Notes under the pieces: generated by a model
The model's input: the letters and a program-made list of their open reading frames with translations, nothing else
Database searches by the model: none
Told to the model about the DNA's origin: nothing
Source of the DNA: Microcaldota archaeon
GTDB taxonomy: Archaea; Micrarchaeota; Micrarchaeia; Micrarchaeales; Micrarchaeaceae
Length of the DNA stretch: 5,729 nucleotides
Reading direction: 5' to 3'
NCBI GenBank assembly: GCA_021785805.1
Contig: JAJYEJ010000051.1
Span: 1-5,729, forward strand
Shown: positions 5,123 through 5,729 of the stretch, in pieces
How positions within the stretch are numbered: position 1 is the first letter of the stretch
How the letters are laid out: the number at the start of each line of letters is the position of its first letter
Translations under genes and position numbers: made by a program

Positions 5123-5415
5123 TGCCCGATCGCATTCATCGTCCCTTCCACCGCCTGGATATCGCGCATTATCGAGTTCATGGATGCCCTTAGTGCCGTG
5201 ATGTCCTTGGCGGTTATGCTTATCTCGAGAGAGCCTTCCCTTTCTGCGATGCTTACGCCGCTCCTCTTCTGCTCTCTCTGGTTTCCAAGGATAGTGATAT
5301 AGCTGGTGCCCCTGATCTTCGGTATGGCTATCGATGCCACGTATGCCTTTATCGGCTTAGTGGCGCTCCTCCGCCTGCGCGATGAACTCCTCTTTTGCGT
5401 CTTTGTCGTTTTCAT
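5119..5415 (-). CDS. pcc1: KEOPS complex subunit Pcc1-like protein
   Basis: Pcc1 is the small dimerising subunit of KEOPS, which makes the t6A modification at position 37 of ANN-decoding tRNAs with Kae1, Bud32 and Cgi121. The call rests on the C-terminal helix AKDITALRASMNSIMRDIQAVEG (residues 69-91), matching the family's A-x-D-x-x-ALRA-x-x-NS pattern, preceded by strands SLEISIT (62-68) and AYVASIAI (24-31). Adjacency of Pcc1 and Brix genes is known in archaea. I use the ATG at 5415 (98 aa), since GGGTGA lies 5 nt upstream; a GTG at 5424 falls within that site, and a GTG at 5340 would give a 73-residue core form. The first 20 residues are very basic (KRSSSRRRRS) and come from the overlap with the Brix gene. 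Family level is fairly sure. Confidence 0.72.
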   Translation of the reverse strand: MKTTKTQKRSSSRRRRSATKPIKAYVASIAIPKIRGTSYITILGNQREQKRSGVSIAEREGSLEISITAKDITALRASMNSIMRDIQAVEGTMNAIGQ

Positions 5416-5725
5416 CTTTTTCACCCTTCCTCGTTATCTTTAACTGCTGCCTCCCTTTCGCGGCGCTTATCGTGTACTCACCAATCCATTTGAAGCTTAA
5501 ATCGCTTTCTATGCCGATGACCCTCGCGGTGAGCGCGCCGCCTTTTGCAGACGCCAGCAGCACTGCTCTGCTGTGCCCTTTCGACCTCGCGTCTATGAGC
5601 ACCTTGCCGATGCTCTTCGTTCCCCTGCGTTCCACGGACGGGCTTCGGACCAGCTCCGCTATCTTCCCGCAAATTTCGCTTGCGGATGTACCATTGAGCT
5701 TCCTCGACCATGTGATGTAAGTCAT
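5357..5725 (-). CDS. Brix-domain rRNA maturation protein (Imp4-like), short
   Basis: Archaeal single-domain Brix proteins are related to eukaryotic Imp4/Brx1/Rpf factors and are thought to bind rRNA during ribosome assembly. The 122-residue product starts MTYITWSRKLNGTSASEICGK, like the archaeal T-x-SRxxxxxxxxFxxxL start, continues with a VERRGTKSIGKVLIDARSKGHSRAVLL segment (31-57) matching the family's NRG-x-x-S...A...G...V motif, then KGGALTARVIGI (61-72), where families usually have KGNPxxLxF. It is shorter than usual archaeal Brix proteins (about 150-200 residues) and ends in a charged tail (GEKDENDKDAKEEF) read from the DNA that also begins pcc1. The start is 4 nt from the window edge, so its binding site and promoter are outside. 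Divergent; named at domain level only. Confidence 0.65.
   Translation of the reverse strand: MTYITWSRKLNGTSASEICGKIAELVRSPSVERRGTKSIGKVLIDARSKGHSRAVLLASAKGGALTARVIGIESDLSFKWIGEYTISAAKGRQQLKITRKGEKDENDKDAKEEFIAQAEERH
5421..5432 (-). promoter_or_regulatory. ribosome binding site of the Pcc1-like gene
   Basis: GAGGAAGGGTGA lies inside the Brix gene and ends 5 nt before the ATG at 5415. GGGTGA matches the anti-Shine-Dalgarno complement closely and in the right register. It favours the long, overlapping form of Pcc1 over the short form starting at GTG 5340. Confidence 0.6.
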
Positions 5726-5729
5726 AGTA

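Noticed and set aside
1..5729. CRISPR arrays, insertion sequences, tRNA or rRNA genes, defence genes
   Set aside because: No spaced direct repeats, terminal inverted repeats, transposase motifs or structured RNA genes were seen on either strand; the content is core translation machinery.

Overview
The window is an archaeal chromosomal segment in which every supportable gene lies on the minus strand, so it is transcribed from high to low coordinates. Its core is the start of the conserved archaeal S10/spc-type ribosomal protein cluster: uL3, uL4, uL23, uL2, uS19, uL22, uS3. Archaeal origin is supported by the archaeal/eukaryotic form of these proteins (for example uL2 with VDHPFGG and the SRNAPPGRKVGHIAA tail, uS19 ending ATKGSKFLAQK, uL4 with GRRAHP and ARNIPGVDV-like motifs), by an apparent KEOPS Pcc1 subunit and a Brix-domain protein, and by an archaeal TATA box. 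Base composition is roughly balanced and AGG/AGA and ATA codons are frequent. The compact, diverged proteins would fit a DPANN-type or other reduced archaeon, but that placement is inference.

Upstream block (5729 to 4985): a short Brix-domain protein (5725-5357), a Pcc1-like protein (5415-5119) that overlaps it by 59 bp out of phase, and a previously unlisted 45-codon ORF (5122-4985) joined to pcc1 by an ATGA stop/start overlap. These link rRNA maturation and tRNA t6A modification to the ribosomal cluster.

Promoter and leader (about 5002 to 4863): a 14-bp perfectly palindromic TATA element preceded by a purine-rich BRE-like stretch, then a leader of about 100 nt with a stable hairpin. The uL3 start codon has no visible Shine-Dalgarno sequence, whereas most downstream genes do.

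Ribosomal block (4862 to 280): the genes are packed with gaps of 7, 1, 46, 2, 7 and -1 nt. The 46-nt gap before uL2 is the exception and holds three 9-bp tandem repeats. uL22 carries a long charged, low-complexity C-terminal tail. Several ribosome binding sites use the GTGAT(C) part of the anti-SD complement, often sharing bases with the preceding stop codon.

Downstream block (279 to 1): uL29, the usual next gene in many archaea, is not visible. Instead there is a terminator-like hairpin followed by a T tract, then about 200 bp without a convincing gene, then Shine-Dalgarno motifs near the window edge that may mark the start of the next minus-strand gene. I see no mobile element, CRISPR array, rRNA or tRNA. 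Most of the window is ordinary core-genome sequence; the points of interest are the small ORF, the overlap, the leader, the uL22 tail and the break after uS3.
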